Source: a virus. From it: 46,092 nucleotides of DNA. The DNA lies in IMG/VR virus record IMGVR_UViG_3300032782_000016, positions 1 to 46,092 of that record, one strand, 5' to 3'. Under the pieces are notes generated by a model. It saw only the letters and a list, made by a program, of their open reading frames with translations. It was not told the origin of the DNA and did not search any database. Below are positions 38,252-44,882 of the stretch, piece after piece. Position numbers and translations under genes: made by a program. Numbering within the stretch: position 1 is the stretch's first letter; each line of letters starts with the position of its first letter.

Positions 38252-38622
38252 CCCGAGTCTTTATCAGTGGTCCCATCAGTGGCAAGCCAAACCTCAATCG
38301 GGATGCATTCGATCATGAGGAAAGGCTGCTGCGAGAGGCGGGGTACACAACTTTTAGCCCATTTTCAATTGCGCAACCTTCTTTAGAGCAACAGGAGGAA
38401 TGGCATGGAGAGTGGCAATTTTACGGGGGAATCCACCCTGAAGAAAGGCTCTGGCAGTATTGCATGCGCATTTGCGTAGGTCAAATCCCCCTTTGTGACA
38501 GCATGCGCATGCTTCCTGATTGGCAAAACTCCAAGGGCGCGGTGTGGGAGCATCGGATTGCGAAGCTTTTGGGTCTTGAAATCACCTATTGCCATGTTCC
38601 AGACGTTATCCCGAAGTGGTAA
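38248..38622 (+). CDS. DUF4406 / nucleoside 2-deoxyribosyltransferase-like protein, 124 aa
   Basis: Starts MTRVFISGPISGKPNLNRDA and has FDHEERLLREAGYTTFSPFS, YCMRICVGQIPLCDSMRMLP, DWQNSKGAVWEHRIAKLLGL. The motif V-x-I-S-GP-I-S-G...F...E..L...G....P and C-D-x-x-x-x-LP-x-W-x-x-S-x-GA-x-x-E is that of the DUF4406 group, related in fold to nucleoside 2-deoxyribosyltransferases that cut or swap bases on deoxynucleosides. In phage it may act in nucleotide salvage. The catalytic glutamate position appears kept (V-W-E-H). Overlaps the RHH gene. Confidence 0.82.
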   Translation: MTRVFISGPISGKPNLNRDAFDHEERLLREAGYTTFSPFSIAQPSLEQQEEWHGEWQFYGGIHPEERLWQYCMRICVGQIPLCDSMRMLPDWQNSKGAVWEHRIAKLLGLEITYCHVPDVIPKW

Positions 38623-38675
38623 CACCCTCAACCCCTAACGCGTGCTGGCACGCACAGACAAACTTGAAGGCTCAT

Positions 38676-40016
38676 ATGACAGATAGCACTCTCCCACCGT
38701 GGGAAGATGACAGCAGCAATGGATCGACGCCCCCGATTGCCGTCCACAAGCCAATCGAACTCAACCCCGAACAAAAGATCGCAGTCCAGCGACTCATCGA
38801 CTTTATCGAAGACCCCTCAACATTCCAGTGGTATTTTTGTTTCACGGGCTTCGCAGGCACAGGTAAAACCTTTTGCATGCGTGAAGTTGTTGCGCGCTGT
38901 CGTTCTTCGGCTTCGGCTTTCGCTTACACTGCTCCTACGAACAAGGCCGCGAAAGTCCTCAAACAGGTAACTGGCGATGCGTGTACTATTTACTCTTTGC
39001 TTGGCCTACGTGTGGATAAGTCTGGGGAACTCAAACAGGTTGTGGCAGGTAAGACTCCTGACCTCAGCAATCTTGATGTTATTGTGGTTGACGAAGCTTC
39101 GATGGTGAACAGGAACCTCTTTGATATTTTGCGTGTGACGGCGGAGAGGTGGGGGTTGAAGGTGGTGTTCATGGGGGACTTGGCGCAATTGCCTCCGGTG
39201 GGAGAGCCCGCGTCGATGGCGCTCACGGGCATGGAGGGGGCCAATCTCACGCGGGTGATGCGTCATGACAACCAAATCCTCACATTCGCCACCACGGTCC
39301 GAGAACAGATCAATTCCTTGGCCCCGTCGATCAAAATTCGGAGCGATAACGATGGACACACAGGAGTCTGGAAGCTCTCTCAGCGTGAATTCAGAGAGCG
39401 AATCTTTGCCGCCGCACAGGCTGGTGATTTCGCTGACGGTGCAACCGCTAAGGTTATCTCGTGGCGAAATGTCAGAGTTGCAGAATATAATGCCATCGCT
39501 AGAGCGGGAATTTATGGAGCTGATGCTGTCAATGGATTCTTCTTGCCAGGGGACCGTATTGTGGCAGCCGGACCCTGCGAGCGTGGAGACGACTATCTCA
39601 TGGGTACTGACGACGAAGCTATCGTTGAGTCAGTTGCGGGATGTGTTCACCCACTGGAACCAAAGTATCACGCAATTGAACTCAAGGCTCGAACAGAAGA
39701 TAACCGTGTCGTTCGGCTATTGGTGATTCATCCGTCATCGAAACAGGCCTTCGACAACGATAGCCAGTCTATGGCCCACGAAGCGCGGACGAATCCGAAG
39801 CTGTGGAAGAAGTTTTGGGAACACAAAGAGCTTTTTCACGACATTCGTTATGCCAATGCAATCACGGCCCATCGATCCCAAGGTTCCACCTACGACACAG
39901 TGTTTGTGGATGTGAACGACATTCTCTACAATCGCAACCGGAAGGAGGCTTTCCAATGCCTCTACGTTGCATGCACACGCCCCACCACAAGGCTGTTCCT
40001 TTGCTCAGGAAACTAG
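38676..40016 (+). CDS. SF1B DNA helicase, Dda/RecD/Pif1-like, 446 aa
   Basis: ATG 38676 has GAAGGCTCAT upstream. Motifs in order: Q-type LNPEQKIAV, Walker A GFAGTGKT (58-65), motif Ia YTAPTNKAAKVL, motif II VIVVDEASM (about 134), motif III VVFMGDLAQLPPV, motif IV region LTRVMRHDNQILTFA, motif V ITAHRSQGSTYDTVFVD and motif VI YVACTRPTTRLFL. This is a 5'-3' helicase of the T4 Dda type with a UvrD_C_2-like second domain. It probably serves phage replication or recombination. No replicative DnaB-type helicase is seen in this genome. Confidence 0.93.
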   Translation: MTDSTLPPWEDDSSNGSTPPIAVHKPIELNPEQKIAVQRLIDFIEDPSTFQWYFCFTGFAGTGKTFCMREVVARCRSSASAFAYTAPTNKAAKVLKQVTGDACTIYSLLGLRVDKSGELKQVVAGKTPDLSNLDVIVVDEASMVNRNLFDILRVTAERWGLKVVFMGDLAQLPPVGEPASMALTGMEGANLTRVMRHDNQILTFATTVREQINSLAPSIKIRSDNDGHTGVWKLSQREFRERIFAAAQAGDFADGATAKVISWRNVRVAEYNAIARAGIYGADAVNGFFLPGDRIVAAGPCERGDDYLMGTDDEAIVESVAGCVHPLEPKYHAIELKARTEDNRVVRLLVIHPSSKQAFDNDSQSMAHEARTNPKLWKKFWEHKELFHDIRYANAITAHRSQGSTYDTVFVDVNDILYNRNRKEAFQCLYVACTRPTTRLFLCSGN

Positions 40017-40017
40017 C

Positions 40018-40194
40018 ATGACAACCTGCTTCTGCCCCGATTGCAACGCCGAAATGTCCGTGGAAATTGATGATTGCTCCTTCGATCACGAATTCGGTGT
40101 CGAGCGGAACTATGATTGGTACTGCTGTGGCTGCAATCGTCTCCTTCGCACTACGAAGTCTAAGCCCAAACCGGAGTTTAACGAGCCGGATTAA
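40018..40194 (+). CDS. Small zinc-ribbon protein, 58 aa
   Basis: ATG 40018 starts one base after the helicase stop. It reads MTTCFCPDCNAEMSVEIDDC with C-x-x-C and later WYCCGCNRLLRTT, a second cysteine pair, then a basic proline tail. A four-cysteine zinc ribbon is likely. It may bind nucleic acid or the helicase; position suggests co-expression. Confidence 0.75.
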   Translation: MTTCFCPDCNAEMSVEIDDCSFDHEFGVERNYDWYCCGCNRLLRTTKSKPKPEFNEPD

Positions 40195-40214
40195 ACTGAG
40201 TTGACTATTTTCTA

Positions 40215-40242
40215 GTAGGAATTAAAATACATTAATTCCTAC
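40215..40242. repeat. Dispersed palindrome R13
   Basis: Perfect arms GTAGGAATTAA and TTAATTCCTAC around centre AATACA, followed by AAACAAAT. It is 18 bp upstream of the GTG start at 40261. Confidence 0.94.
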
Positions 40243-40260
40243 AAACAAATGGAGGTTTGT

Positions 40261-40464
40261 GTGGCACACCTGAAAAAACGAGTGACCTTTGCTGGCGTGG
40301 ATTACATTCTGGTGCCGGTGGAATTGTGGGAAGAAGGGATACAAATGATGGACACTGCTATAGGCAAATGCGGCCCTCAGTATAGTGAAGAATGCTTTGA
40401 AGAACTAAAAGCCAAAATGCTTGCCTACGAAGGCACCGATGAAGTGGAGGATTCCAATGTCTGA
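40261..40464 (+). CDS. Small hypothetical protein, GTG start, 67 aa
   Basis: GTG 40261 is preferred to ATG 40249 because GGAGG (40251-40255) is placed correctly only for the GTG. It starts MAHLKKRVTFAGVDYILVPV and continues with WEEGIQMMDTAIGKCGPQYS, then an acidic tail. First gene after R13; its stop overlaps the next gene by 8 bp. Function unknown. Confidence 0.7.
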   Translation: MAHLKKRVTFAGVDYILVPVELWEEGIQMMDTAIGKCGPQYSEECFEELKAKMLAYEGTDEVEDSNV

Positions 40465-40678
40465 CGTTATCGCCGAAAAGATCCAATATTGGCGCGCAAA
40501 GGCCGCAACCCCTGAAGGCCTCACCCTTGAAGAAATGCGGGAAGCTATCCAAGCTATTCGAGTCGAGAGGGTCAATGCACAGGAAACCAGCACCAAATCT
40601 AAGGCCAAAAAGGCTGACGCCAAGGCAAAGGCTCAACCGATTAACAGTGATGATTTGCTAGGCGAACTTGGCCTGTAA
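40457..40678 (+). CDS. Small conserved phage protein with LLGELGL tail, 73 aa
   Basis: ATG 40457 has GGAGG upstream. The pattern EKIQYWRAKAATPEGLTLEE then MREAIQAIRVERVNA is very common in phages: Y-W-R-x-KA....LT-x-EEMR-x-AI...R. A lysine/alanine-rich linker (KSKAKKADAKAKA) leads to the terminal NSDDLLGELGL, which recalls the DALLGEL/DALLDELA motifs of the two paralogs at 33370 and 36160. This looks like a helical domain joined by a flexible linker to a peptide ligand. Confidence 0.82.
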   Translation: MSDVIAEKIQYWRAKAATPEGLTLEEMREAIQAIRVERVNAQETSTKSKAKKADAKAKAQPINSDDLLGELGL

Positions 40679-40706
40679 CCACAACCGAAGGATAGGAGAA
40701 AGAAGA

Positions 40707-41012
40707 ATGGCAAACGAATCTCGTAACATCAATCGCCTCAAAGGTCCGGATCAATTCAAGTTTCTGAAATGGTTTGAGGATCAAACGTTTGAGTATGGCC
40801 TTACTGATGCTCAGATTGCAGTGCGTGCTACTAATGAACTTGGTTTCACGGTGACTGTGGGCAATGTTTACGGCGCGTGGGACACCACAGAAAAAGAACG
40901 GGCCAAAGCTCCCAAATCGGACGTACAGAAACTCGATATCATCAAGCGTGCTGTCGAGCATCTGTATAAAGAAGTTGCGATGCCTTTGCCGCCCGAATGG
41001 CTTGACCTGTAA
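40707..41012 (+). CDS. Hypothetical protein with helix-turn-helix-like pattern, 101 aa
   Basis: ATG 40707 has AGGAG upstream. Sequence: MANESRNINRLKGPDQFKFL, EYGLTDAQIAVRATNELGFT and VTVGNVYGAWDTTEKERAKA; the part LTDAQIAVRAT-x-x-LG-x-x-V-T-x-GN-V-x-x-A resembles an HTH with a recognition helix. A helical C-terminus ends PPEWLDL. DNA binding is possible but not firm. Confidence 0.7.
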   Translation: MANESRNINRLKGPDQFKFLKWFEDQTFEYGLTDAQIAVRATNELGFTVTVGNVYGAWDTTEKERAKAPKSDVQKLDIIKRAVEHLYKEVAMPLPPEWLDL

Positions 41013-41045
41013 CCTTCCCCAACCGTTTGATAGAAGAGGCTCAAA

Positions 41046-41312
41046 ATGATTGTAACCGTGACTGCGTATGTGCATGCATACAAGGACTACAACGACAGCA
41101 AGAAAGTGGTGTATCGGATTGACTCTTTCGAGCAACCTCTCACCAAGAGTGAAGTTTTGGTCATGAAGAAGGAATTCCAATTGGAAATTCCCGAGGGATT
41201 TGATCTGGACGTTGTTCTTCGAGAAACGCATTCCGACCGCCTCAAGCAAGATTTGGCGATCATGGAAAACCGTGTGGCCGACCTCAAGAAGCAATTGTCG
41301 GAGAGTGTGTGA
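41046..41312 (+). CDS. Hypothetical protein with C-terminal coiled coil, 88 aa
   Basis: ATG 41046 follows a GAGGCTCAAA box. A beta-rich start (MIVTVTAYVHAYKDYNDSKK) is followed by IDSFEQPLTKSEVLVMKKEF and a heptad-like helix (RLKQDLAIMENRVADLKKQL). The stop overlaps the nuclease start (TGATG), so it is coupled to that gene. It may be a partner of the nuclease; function unknown. Confidence 0.72.
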   Translation: MIVTVTAYVHAYKDYNDSKKVVYRIDSFEQPLTKSEVLVMKKEFQLEIPEGFDLDVVLRETHSDRLKQDLAIMENRVADLKKQLSESV

Positions 41313-42349
41313 TGGAGCCCCAACTTCGCCCAATGTTCCCACACACAGTAGACTCCACGATCCTGTCTACCTTTCGCTCGTGTCCAGTCAAATTCAAATA
41401 CCAATATGTTGACCACTACAAGCCCCTCCAGCAGTCAGTGCATCTTGTCGCCGGGGGAGCGTTTGCAAGCGCTATTGAGGCGGCTAGAAATGCCTTCTAC
41501 TGCGAGGGGCGAAGCGCTACTGACGCAGAGGCTGCAGGACTTTCTGCCCTTATTGCACATTATGGCGACTTCGACTGCCCTGATGACTCAGCAAAGTCCC
41601 TTGAACGAATGTGTGGGGCGTTTGAATTCTATTTGTTTAACTACCCTCTTGGAGCTGACGGGGCCACTCCCATTACGCTCGCGTCAGGTCGTCGAGGGAT
41701 CGAATTTTCTTTTGCAGAGCCGCTTGAAGTCAGACACCCTGTGACGGGAGATCCGATACTGTATACGGGTCGGTCGGATATGATCGCAGAGCGCTTCGGC
41801 GCGGGAGTGTGGATTTATGACGAAAAGACCACCTCTAGTCTTGGTGCTACATGGGGACGACAGTGGGAAATGCGGAGTCAGTTCACTGGCTATTCGTGGG
41901 CCGCTCGCAGACAAGGAATCAAAACAGCTGGCACTATTGTGCGAGGAGTCTCGATTCTCAAGACAAAGTACGACACTCTTGAGGTTGCGACTTATCGTAG
42001 CGATTACGAGATTGATCGTTGGGAATCTCAAGTCAATCGAGATATCCAGCGAATGATTCGATGCTGGGAAGAGGGGTATTGGGACTTTTCCCTTGATGGT
42101 GCATGCACGGACTATGGCGGGTGCTCTTTTGTCAGTGTGTGCAAGTCCTCAAATCCTGAAGAGTGGCTCCCGGCGAAGTTTGTGAAGAGTGTTTGGGACC
42201 CGCTGGCACGAAAGGAACTGTCTGAAGCCGAGTTTGAGTCTTCATGGGGCCATGTGAGGCATCCGAGTTTGCCCCCAGCGGCAGGATTGAATGGGCAGGC
42301 TACGGATGATGGCGTGGCATTGGGTGATGAATTGAGGGGGATGATGTAA
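41312..42349 (+). CDS. PD-(D/E)XK exonuclease, RecB/Cas4-like, 345 aa
   Basis: The order of motifs fits the PDDEXK_1 group: STFRSCPVKFKYQYVDHY at the N-terminus (C24), GRSDMIAERFG with D156, IYDEKTT with D170-E171-K172, and QFTGYSWAARRQG (motif with Q...Y). The C-terminal CTDYGGCSFVSVC, together with C24, gives the four-cysteine pattern of Cas4/AddB-type nucleases that hold an iron-sulfur cluster. Such enzymes resect DNA ends in phage recombination modules. ATG 41312 overlaps the upstream stop. It is followed by the Sak4-like ATPase at 43004. Confidence 0.88.
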   Translation: MEPQLRPMFPHTVDSTILSTFRSCPVKFKYQYVDHYKPLQQSVHLVAGGAFASAIEAARNAFYCEGRSATDAEAAGLSALIAHYGDFDCPDDSAKSLERMCGAFEFYLFNYPLGADGATPITLASGRRGIEFSFAEPLEVRHPVTGDPILYTGRSDMIAERFGAGVWIYDEKTTSSLGATWGRQWEMRSQFTGYSWAARRQGIKTAGTIVRGVSILKTKYDTLEVATYRSDYEIDRWESQVNRDIQRMIRCWEEGYWDFSLDGACTDYGGCSFVSVCKSSNPEEWLPAKFVKSVWDPLARKELSEAEFESSWGHVRHPSLPPAAGLNGQATDDGVALGDELRGMM

Positions 42350-42453
42350 TGGATGTCATATTTATTATCAGATTATTGGCGATGTTTGTAATGGGGGCGG
42401 GGGGTGCAATCATCGGTTGTGGTGTGGGAATGTTTCTAATGACCCTCAAATAA
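42349..42453 (+). CDS. Membrane peptide, 34 aa
   Basis: ATG 42349 overlaps the nuclease stop (TAATG). The peptide MDVIFIIRLLAMFVMGAGGA continues IIGCGVGMFLMTLK and is a glycine-containing hydrophobic helix ending in lysine. Coupling and fit into the gap support it; function unknown. Confidence 0.55.
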   Translation: MDVIFIIRLLAMFVMGAGGAIIGCGVGMFLMTLK

Positions 42454-42455
42454 CC

Positions 42456-42812
42456 ATGTATGACCAACACTTCCACGTCGAAGGCCGCTTTCTCGGCAGA
42501 GTCATTCGCCCCCACGTAATTGTGCATGGTGAACGTCAACCAGCCTACAGCTACGCATACTTTTGCCCCGATTGTGGGGAACTGTGGGCCAAATGCCCCG
42601 TTACCGATGAAAACGGCTTTGTGAACAAGTGGCAAATTCAGGGTGGACACTGCCGTTTCCACCCCGGACCATCGCAATTCACCGTGGCTGGCAGCCTGTT
42701 GCTAGCATGGGAACCGGAATACAGTGCTTTATTGTTGTCATGCCCGGAGGTTGTACGATGGGAATTCGATAGGCATATGGAGTACTATCAACGAAGGATA
42801 GGAAATGATTAG
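42456..42812 (+). CDS. Zinc-binding-like hypothetical protein, 118 aa
   Basis: ATG 42456 starts two bases after the previous stop. It contains YFCPDCGELWAKCPV and GGHCRFHPG, a C-x-x-C...C...C-x-x-H set that could hold zinc, followed by a helical region with EPEYSALLLSCPEVVRWEFD. The pattern CPDCGE-x-WA is seen in other phage zinc-ribbon proteins. Unknown function. Confidence 0.72.
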   Translation: MYDQHFHVEGRFLGRVIRPHVIVHGERQPAYSYAYFCPDCGELWAKCPVTDENGFVNKWQIQGGHCRFHPGPSQFTVAGSLLLAWEPEYSALLLSCPEVVRWEFDRHMEYYQRRIGND

Positions 42813-42990
42813 CACAAACAAAATGTTAGAGAAACTTGCCGGTCTAGTGGATACGACCGATGTGAATGATTGGGAGAATGAGTTTCTAACCTCAATCCTT
42901 GCTCTGACCCAGAACGGAAAGCTTCCCTCAGTTTTGTCGGATAAGCAAGTTGAGTGCATGGAACGCATTTATCGCAAACATTTGGCTTAA
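42805..42990 (+). CDS. Small conserved phage protein, 61 aa
   Basis: ATG 42805 follows ACGAAGGATAGGAA, a start box that recurs before the next gene at 43004. It reads MISTNKMLEKLAGLVDTTDV, NDWENEFLTSILALTQNG and ends SDKQVECMERIYRKHL. The layout W-E-x-x-F-x-x-S-I.......L-S-x-K-Q...L/M..I..KH is common in small phage proteins encoded next to recombination or replication genes. Function unknown. Confidence 0.8.
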   Translation: MISTNKMLEKLAGLVDTTDVNDWENEFLTSILALTQNGKLPSVLSDKQVECMERIYRKHLA

Positions 42991-43003
42991 CGAAGGATAG
43001 CAA

Positions 43004-43843
43004 ATGACTGAAGAAAAGAAATCGGCACTCCCAGGGACGAATGTGCTTCTCATGGGCCCCGCAGGCACAGGAAAAACATATTCGATTGGCACACTCGCCG
43101 ATGCAGGTGTCGAGGTTTTCTACCTCGGCCTTGAACCTGGCCTAGAATCTCTTCTCGCCTATTGGACTGACAAAGGTAAGGAAATTCCTCCTAACGTCCA
43201 TTGGCACAATCTAGAAGCTCCGAAAGCCTCTTTTGCGGAGTTCATAGACTCAGCTACCAAAATTAACACCATGCAACTCGACACACTCGCAAAAATGCAA
43301 GATCCTAACCGATCAAAGCATAATCAGTTCATCAAAATACTAGAGGTTCTGAATGATTTCTCTGACGATCGGACTGGTAGTAAGTTTGGGTGTGTGGATA
43401 CTTGGGGCACTAATCGTGCTCTCGTTGTGGATGGAATGGCTGGACTGGCACGAGCGGCAATGTCGCTTGTTGTTGGAGGTAAGCCCGTTCGTTCGCAATC
43501 GGATTGGGGAATTTCAATGGATCAAGTGGAAAAAATTGTGCGTCTATGGACAGATCATTGTCGTTGTCATTTTGTGCTGCTTGCTCACGTTGAGCGTGAA
43601 CAGGATGCCATTCTTGGCGGCATCAAGCTTATGGTGAGCACGCTGGGGAAGGCACTGGCACCGAAGCTCCCGCCAATGTTTTCGGATGTTATTCTCACGG
43701 AGCGCAGCGGTAGCAACTTCTCGTGGAACACGGGTTCAGCAATGGCAGATGTCAAGAGCAGGAATTTGCCTATTGCTGAGAAACTGCCAGCAGACTTCGG
43801 CGCCATTATCAAGAAATGGCAATCTCGTGGGGGGGTGTTGTGA
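43004..43843 (+). CDS. RecA/Sak4-like ATPase (AAA_24 type), 279 aa
   Basis: Walker A GPAGTGKT (18-25), then GVEVFYLGLEPGLESLLAYW, a Walker B-like ALVVDGMAGLARAA, and a sensor-like CHFVLLAHVEREQDAILGGI. This pattern fits the single-domain RecA-like ATPases of phages (Sak4 group), which aid strand annealing or recombination with SSB. The neighbours are a PD-(D/E)XK nuclease and an SSB-like protein, so a phage recombination set is likely. ATG 43004 with GAAGGATAGC. Confidence 0.88.
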   Translation: MTEEKKSALPGTNVLLMGPAGTGKTYSIGTLADAGVEVFYLGLEPGLESLLAYWTDKGKEIPPNVHWHNLEAPKASFAEFIDSATKINTMQLDTLAKMQDPNRSKHNQFIKILEVLNDFSDDRTGSKFGCVDTWGTNRALVVDGMAGLARAAMSLVVGGKPVRSQSDWGISMDQVEKIVRLWTDHCRCHFVLLAHVEREQDAILGGIKLMVSTLGKALAPKLPPMFSDVILTERSGSNFSWNTGSAMADVKSRNLPIAEKLPADFGAIIKKWQSRGGVL

Positions 43844-43905
43844 TGGACCTTTCCGTCATTTGCATGATTCTATTCTTCGGATTCATCTGGGGATTGTGGA
43901 TTTGA
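43843..43905 (+). CDS. Membrane peptide, 20 aa
   Basis: ATG 43843 overlaps the ATPase stop (TGATG). The peptide MDLSVICMILFFGFIWGLWI is a single hydrophobic helix. Very short; its support is coupling and the likeness to the other membrane peptides in this genome. Confidence 0.42.
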   Translation: MDLSVICMILFFGFIWGLWI

Positions 43906-43912
43906 TTTATTC

Positions 43913-43940
43913 ATAGGAATTAACCTACATTAATTCCTAC
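43913..43940. repeat. Dispersed palindrome R14
   Basis: Arms ATAGGAATTAA and TTAATTCCTAC around centre CCTACA, flanked by GATTTATTC and AAACAAATC. It separates the recombination block from the SSB/methyltransferase/polymerase block. Confidence 0.93.
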
Positions 43941-44005
43941 AAACAAATCGGAGGAAAACGACATAACTGACTACTAAACCGCCATTGTATGACGTATGAT
44001 TTACC

Positions 44006-44026
44006 TACCGGCGCGACAAACCGGTA
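44006..44026. promoter_or_regulatory. Dyad TACCGG...CCGGTA, candidate operator
   Basis: Inverted repeat TACCGG (44006-44011) and CCGGTA (44021-44026), 9-bp gap, 38 bp upstream of the SSB-like start. It shares CCGGTAA with the direct repeats at 35601 and 35632. A possible -10 (TATGAT, 43995-44000) is adjacent but without a -35 box. Confidence 0.5.
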
Positions 44027-44063
44027 ACACAGACCTAGACCTTACCATTTGGATACCTATACC

Positions 44064-44519
44064 ATGTTCGACGCAGACTCGTTCCTCCAATCCTCGATTA
44101 CCGAAGCCAACGACACCAAGATCATCCCGTGCCCTGTAGGGGAATTCGCAGCAATCATCGACAAGATCACCCCGAAACAAGTCCAGTTCAACGGCGGCAC
44201 CGAAACCCGCATTGTCCTTGACGTGCAATGGCTCATTGAAGATGCAGGTGCAAAAGCCGCAACGGGCCGCGATGTGGTGACGGTGAAGCAAGCCATTTTC
44301 CTCGACACCACGCCTCTCGGTGGTGTGGACATGGCCCAAGGCAAGAACGTTGCCCTCGGCCGTCTCCGCGAAGCTGTTGGCAAGAACACCCCCGGCGAAC
44401 CCTTTTCGTTTGCCATGCTCCCCGGTTTGATGGCAAAGGTCAGCGTCAGCCATCGCCCGGATAAGAATGACCCGAGCATCAGCTACGCCGAAGTTAAGCT
44501 CGCGACCAAACTCAGCTAA
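44064..44519 (+). CDS. SSB-like / recombination-associated OB-type protein, 151 aa
   Basis: Starts MFDADSFLQSSITEANDTKI then IPCPVGEFAAIIDKITPKQV, RIVLDVQWLIEDAG, VKQAIFLDTTPLGGVDMAQG, KNVALGRLREAVGKN. This pattern is shared by a group of phage proteins encoded beside Sak4-like ATPases and polymerases that are thought to bind single-stranded DNA. The long beta strands fit an OB fold. The first ATG is 44064, but it lacks a Shine-Dalgarno; the upstream frame offers TTG 44049. Ends 70 bp before a terminator. Confidence 0.72.
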   Translation: MFDADSFLQSSITEANDTKIIPCPVGEFAAIIDKITPKQVQFNGGTETRIVLDVQWLIEDAGAKAATGRDVVTVKQAIFLDTTPLGGVDMAQGKNVALGRLREAVGKNTPGEPFSFAMLPGLMAKVSVSHRPDKNDPSISYAEVKLATKLS

Positions 44520-44588
44520 CAGTCATGAGGGGGTGAGACATAACCATCTCCACTTAAACAAACAGGTATAGTTGCCCCTCCCACCTGT

Positions 44589-44613
44589 CCGCCCCTTCGC
44601 CGGGGCGGTTTTA
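44589..44613 (+). terminator. Rho-independent terminator
   Basis: Perfect 7-bp GC stem CCGCCCC (44589-44595) and GGGGCGG (44602-44608), loop TTCGCC, then TTTTA. It closes the SSB-like transcription unit. A TATAGT hexamer at 44567 just upstream has no -35 box. Confidence 0.82.
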
Positions 44614-44632
44614 CTTGAAACAAGGAGTAAAG

Positions 44633-44881
44633 ATGAAAGTCATCGAAATTGTAGATACAGGTTATTACTCAAACAGTAATTCTCATGTAGTTTTACTTGA
44701 AGGAGTGGATATTAAAGAAGAGCATGCTAAGTATAAGGCTCTACATTACACAGAACAGAGAATTCCTATTAAAGGCAGTCTCGGATTTGCCTATGATTTT
44801 GGATCATGGCTAGTTCACCACAAAAAGGCTCGTTGGCCGGATGACTCCGAATTTGACACTTTTCAAGAATCCGATAATTAA
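44633..44881 (+). CDS. Hypothetical protein, 82 aa
   Basis: ATG 44633 has AAGGAGTAAAG upstream. It reads MKVIEIVDTGYYSNSNSHVV, LLEGVDIKEEHAKYKALHYT and ends in an acidic tail. Base composition is more AT-rich than in neighbouring genes, suggesting a more recent arrival. Likely a small alpha/beta protein; unknown function. It ends one base before the ParB-methyltransferase gene. Confidence 0.72.
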   Translation: MKVIEIVDTGYYSNSNSHVVLLEGVDIKEEHAKYKALHYTEQRIPIKGSLGFAYDFGSWLVHHKKARWPDDSEFDTFQESDN

Positions 44882-44882
44882 C

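Noticed and set aside
3302-43940. CRISPR array or transposon family as explanation of the repeated palindromes
   Set aside because: Copies are 0.3-8.5 kb apart with no regular spacers, and there is no transposase gene, target-site duplication or coding content.
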